Of a stretch of DNA of 64,000 bases, positions 60,505 through 64,000 are shown one piece after another. This DNA comes from Irpex lacteus. Lineage: Eukaryota; Basidiomycota; Agaricomycetes; Polyporales; Irpicaceae. Below the pieces are notes generated by a model that saw only the letters and a program-made list of their open reading frames with translations, made no database searches and had not been told where the DNA came from. The stretch's first letter is position 1, and every line of letters starts with the position of its first letter. The DNA is taken from the NCBI GenBank assembly GCA_001986395.2, contig MQVO02000021.1:496001-560000 (forward strand), in the 5' to 3' direction. Both the position numbers and the translations under genes were made by a program.

Positions 60505-62941
60505 TTACTGTTGGTGCTCGAGTGACATCAGGCTTCCGACGAAAGTCATAATCTACAATAAAAAAAGTGGAGATTAGCTTCACAGTACACAGAGGTCTAA
60601 TGAAACGAACGACGTACCAAACGCGACCGGACGTCCACAATATCCTCCGGCACCAAGAAAATCAAGGCATTCATCTTACGAGCAATCGAAATCGCCAATT
60701 TCGCTGAAGAGAAACACAGTCAGCTACATCACCAAACCTCTTCAACACAATGTCCTCACCATTCTGCCGTCTATCCTCATAGTCACTCGTCTCGCTGACA
60801 TTTATGATCAACGTCGGGTCGACGATACCAGGTCTCAAACTCTCGAGCAGGTCTAAGAAGAATATGCCCGTGGTAATCGAGGGATCTTTGAACGAGCGGA
60901 TGGGCCGCGCGCCGGGCTTGCCCTTCTGTACCGTCGTGTTCGCCCATTTGAGGATCTCTGTGTCGCTGATGGGACGGCCTGCGCCGCCTTTGGAGAGCGC
61001 GGAGAGGGTCTTGGTGATGTTCATTCTGTGTTCAATCAAGGGAAATCGTACATCAGAACCCACCACTCATGATAACAGAAAGGAGCCGGTGGAAGAATAG
61101 AATAATATGGAATAGAATAAAACGCACCTCATCAGCTGCCACACAAGGCCCAACACCAACGTCTTCTGGCCGTCGACGATATCACTCCCCTGCACGCCGA
61201 CTAAATGCATCCCATTCTGCCTGCCAAGCTCGACCACATAGTTCGTATTCTCCACCTGCTTGAACCTCGACAAGTTGCTCTGGTTCGGCGTCACACCAAT
61301 ATCCACCTCTTCCTCTCCGTCCTCGCCATAGACCGGCTCAACCGGGCGTGCCCCCGCCTTAGGTTTGTTGACCCGTCTCCAAACAACAGAGCCGGGGAGG
61401 ATCTTGTCAAAGGCCTGGAGGATGATCAACCCGTCACGGAGACTCTCGAACAGGTTGACCACGCCGGGCTCGACGCCGAGTGAGTTGAGCCAGAGGGTGA
61501 AGACACGGGCCTCGCGTTCGCCTTCTGCGTCGAAGTCCTCGACGACACCGTAGTCTTTGGCTTCTTGTTCGTCGAGGGGCTCGAGGCCGGGGTGGTTGTT
61601 GAAGAGGTTGGCTACGAAGGCGAGGTTGAGACGCGGGTTGCCGGAGACCATCGAGGCGGGGGTGAGATACTTTCTGCAGCCGATTCTGTCGGCATTTTGC
61701 AGAACCTGTGAAGTGACGTTAGCACAAGTCAGTGATTTTGAGGGAGACCATCGTACCTCCTCTGCGCGCTGGCGAACGTCGCGTGTTTGAAGTGGTGCGA
61801 GTGAGCAAGACTCTGGCTTCAGCTGGTTGAGAAGGACAGTGTAGTTCTCTCCGTCGTTGACGTCTCGGCTGAAGTTGTTAACCCTGGACACAATATTTCA
61901 GTTCCAGTTTCTGCATAGATTCTCGTAGAACTCACCTCCTCTTCCAGCCGGCAGCCTTAAGGTGGTAGTTGAACCATCGCAAAAGAATTTGATCGGGCGT
62001 CAAGCGCAACAGGTCATCTATTGTCTCTCCCTCCTCGCACAAACGGTACAGCTCGGGATGAAGCTTGATATCGACCTGAGCGAGAAGTCCACGACGAATA
62101 ATCTGCCAGATCAGGCCCAAGATCAAATGCTCACGGCCCTCAGCGATATCAGTCGAGCCGATGTTCACAACGGAGCACCCAATAGCCTTTGCGGAGGTGA
62201 TAACGATGTTGTTGTTTTCGGTGATCTGGAACGCGTTGAGCGGTTTACGAGGGGTGGGCTTGTTGAGGACACGGTGATCGATGGTTTCTGGTACGGAGTC
62301 GTTGATGAGTTTACAGAGGATCAGACCGTCTCTGCATTCGTCGAAGAGCTGCATGGTGTCTGTGGGAATGGGTAGTCGGGCTGCAACATCCGGATCGCCT
62401 TCCAGTACCTACTTCACGTCAGCCAGTTGCACCGTAGCAATGTTAGACATGAAACTCACAGAGTTAATGTGATTCGTGAACTCAGATCGCTCATCCTCGT
62501 TTATCGTATGTGCGCTATTGGCATTTGCCCCTGAGACGGTCACCTTTCCGGCTTTCGAAGGTAAAGCCACAGCAGGGGCTTGTTGCCGCAGCTTCACATT
62601 GAGCTACAAATCACAGGGGTAAGATCAAACCCATTTCAATGTGGGATCCACGCGTACCTCGACCCAATCTTCCAGCTCAACCTTTCCACTGGCATCGACG
62701 CTAACATGCTTCAATGTCTCTCGCGCGCGATCGTACGACTCTCCGCTAGACTGCAGAACATGAAGCACTTTAGATTTGTCAACGCGCCCTGGTGTGTCCG
62801 TCGAGATGGCGCTGCGCAACGCTATGAGCCTCACAATCCTGCAGTGATATCTTTCTGGACGCACTTGAATTTGTTGATGAGGTCGAATATCTCATCTTGG
62901 GAGACTTCGGGAAACTTTTTGCGTAGTCGTAGAGCCTCCAT
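60505..62941 (-). CDS. Fimbrin (plastin), actin-bundling protein with four CH domains
   Basis: Crosslinks actin filaments in patches and cables, needed for endocytosis and polarity. Start at 62941 (MEALRLRKKFPEVSQDEIF). The EF-hand-like N-terminal part is joined by an intron to TDTPGRVDKSKVLHVLQSSG and YDRARETLKHVSVD. Two actin-binding modules of paired CH domains follow: FDECRDGLILCKLINDSVPE, ITENNNIVITSAKAIGCSVV and HLILGLIWQIIRRGLLAQVD, then LLRWFNYHLKAAG, FVANLFNNHPGLEPL, LWLNSLGVEPGVVNLFESL, GLIILQAFDKILPGSVVWRR, QVENTNYVVELGRQNGMHLV and LVLGLVWQLMR. CH4 reads ILKWANTTVQKG to AKLAISIARKMNALIFLVPE. A final intron restores the usual ending (LIMTFVGSLMSLEHQQ), with stop at 60505-60507. About 640 residues. 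Complete in all domains. Confidence 0.95.
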
Positions 62942-63390
62942 TCTGTGAGATGGTGGTAGGAGTTCAAGAAGAGATTCAAGTTTAGGAGGAGGGAGTCTGC
63001 GCGTCGGGAGTAGGATCAGTGAGAGATCTCGGCCTGTGACGTCTTCACTGGTATTTATGTGAGAGGCGTGACAGGCGCGGGTAACTGCGCTCACTGCCAA
63101 GGCGGTCAAGGCGGTGCGCTGTCTTCTCAATCGCAGCACAAAATTGCTTGAGAGCGATGCTGTACGGCACAAGGTTATTCGTGCTGAGAAACTGGAAGCT
63201 GCGAGCATTGTACGGAACACTCTTGGCTAAACTGCGACTATGTGACACAGGGTGACACTACATGTGACACCGGTTGTGACAATGTATGTCATTTGTCACA
63301 CCCGCCCGACAAACGGTAGACGCCAGGGACTGTGGCCAACTTCCCGACCGACCGTGAGTAAGAAAGTATGCAAGTTCAATTCCAACCACC
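62942..63390. promoter_or_regulatory. Divergent promoter between fimbrin and the GST, with TGTGAC cluster
   Basis: About 450 bases lie between the two divergent start codons. At 63240-63303 there is a dense cluster of TGTGAC/GTGACA words (tgtgacacagg, gtgacactac, tgtgacacc, ttgtgacaat) plus an inverted gtcatttgtcac. The same word is repeated in the MITE at 27.6-27.9 kb, so the cluster may be a transcription factor array or a fragment of an element. No TATA box is obvious. Confidence 0.5.
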
Positions 63391-64000
63391 ATGTCGCAGA
63401 AAGCAGACAGCGGAAAGTCCTACCATCTCAAATGCACAGGAGATGCACTCGTAACAGCCGAGGCTCACAGTGCGCCCGCTGATATCACGCTATTCGCCGG
63501 CTGTTTCTGCCCATTCGTTCAGAGAGTATGGGTCGCCCTCGAAGAATTCGGGATTCCATATCATGTATGTCTGATCTCTATCTTTTATCTTGACTCGTGG
63601 GTCTGAACGATGTGTAGTACTGTAAGTGCATACTTACTCAATCGGCACAACAATGGCAGTATACTAGTAAGTATACTCATAGATCCCGTTAGATGAAGTC
63701 GACCCGTATAAGAAACCTCCCGAGCTACTCGAGGTCTCTCCAAAGGGTTTGGTGCCGGCTCTGAAATTCAACAATACCACTCCTCCGAGAGCGTTGAACG
63801 AGAGTACTGTTATTCTGGAATACTTGGAGGAGTAAGTCAACGACAGTCTGTCGTCAAGACGCGCCCTCGATGACCGATCTTTCGTTCGTATACCAGTCTG
63901 GCTAACAGAGACTACGGAAAGACTCTCTTGCCACCAACTTCTGATCTATGTAAGTCCTGTTATATGCCTTGCACCGATCACGATTCATCATGCTTCCCCC
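63391..64000 (+). CDS. Glutathione S-transferase, omega/Cys-type, 5' part (3' end outside window)
   Basis: Start at 63391 (MSQKADSGKSYHLKCTGDAL). The thioredoxin-fold N-domain reads ITLFAGCFCPFVQRVWVALE, with the CPFxxR motif and catalytic Cys of omega-class and fungal GTO-like enzymes. After an intron region with one or two possible very small exons (63565-63690) the text continues DEVDPYKKPPELLEVSPKGL and VPALKF, with NESTVILEYLEE giving the usual glutathione gamma-glutamyl binding turn. An exon near 63897 adds LANRDYGKTLLPP. The C-domain is beyond the window. Expected cytosolic glutathione-dependent thioltransferase. Splicing between IPYH and DEVDP is unresolved. Confidence 0.85.

Overview
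The window is nuclear DNA of a filamentous basidiomycete, most likely an Agaricomycete. Genes are split by many short introns (about 45-65 nt, GT..AG, often with a CTGAC/CTAAC-like branch site). Recurrent mushroom-type families are present (DUF6534 membrane proteins, DUF1996+WSC secreted proteins, Delta-12 desaturase, RAN1-like kinases). No bacterial operon, CRISPR array, rRNA or convincing tRNA is seen. All assignments come from reading translated exons by eye; splice sites are inferred from consensus and frame, and no database was searched.

Layout. 0-2 kb: the 3' end of an unknown gene and a GPI-anchored secreted protein. 4-11.2 kb: a small conserved protein, a 15-exon Delta-12 fatty acid desaturase and a MYND-SET (SMYD-type) lysine methyltransferase. 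11.5-14.8 kb: two tandem paralogous Ser/Thr kinases. 15.8-18.5 kb: a RING+RRM protein. 19.6-21.7 kb: a DUF6534 membrane protein. 23.9-26.2 kb: a short-chain dehydrogenase and a decayed partial copy of it. 26.2-28.7 kb: a gene-poor, repeat-bearing stretch with a 305-bp MITE-like element inserted in an open frame. 28.7-30.6 kb: a secreted DUF1996-WSC protein. 32.6-38.2 kb: the mismatch-repair gene MLH1 and a large multi-membrane protein. 39.0-46.6 kb: a giant Furry/Tao3/Mor2-type cell morphogenesis scaffold. 47.3-50.4 kb: a basic Ser/Arg-rich protein and a divergent CBS-domain protein. 50.8-52.8 kb: a seven-helix receptor-like protein. 54.9-57.0 kb: a PTEN-type phosphatase. 58.2-60.1 kb: a second DUF6534 gene. 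60.5-64 kb: fimbrin and the 5' part of a glutathione S-transferase.

How the genes relate. There is no evident biosynthetic cluster. Several genes fall under polarised growth and cytoskeleton (Furry-type scaffold, fimbrin, PTEN phosphoinositide phosphatase), but this may be chance. The unusual features are local: very small exons in the desaturase, a tandem kinase duplication that keeps intron and TATA position, a GC-AG intron, a MITE with TGTGAC-rich subterminal repeats inside a former coding exon, and an insertion-expanded PTEN. I did not find an obvious new multi-gene system.
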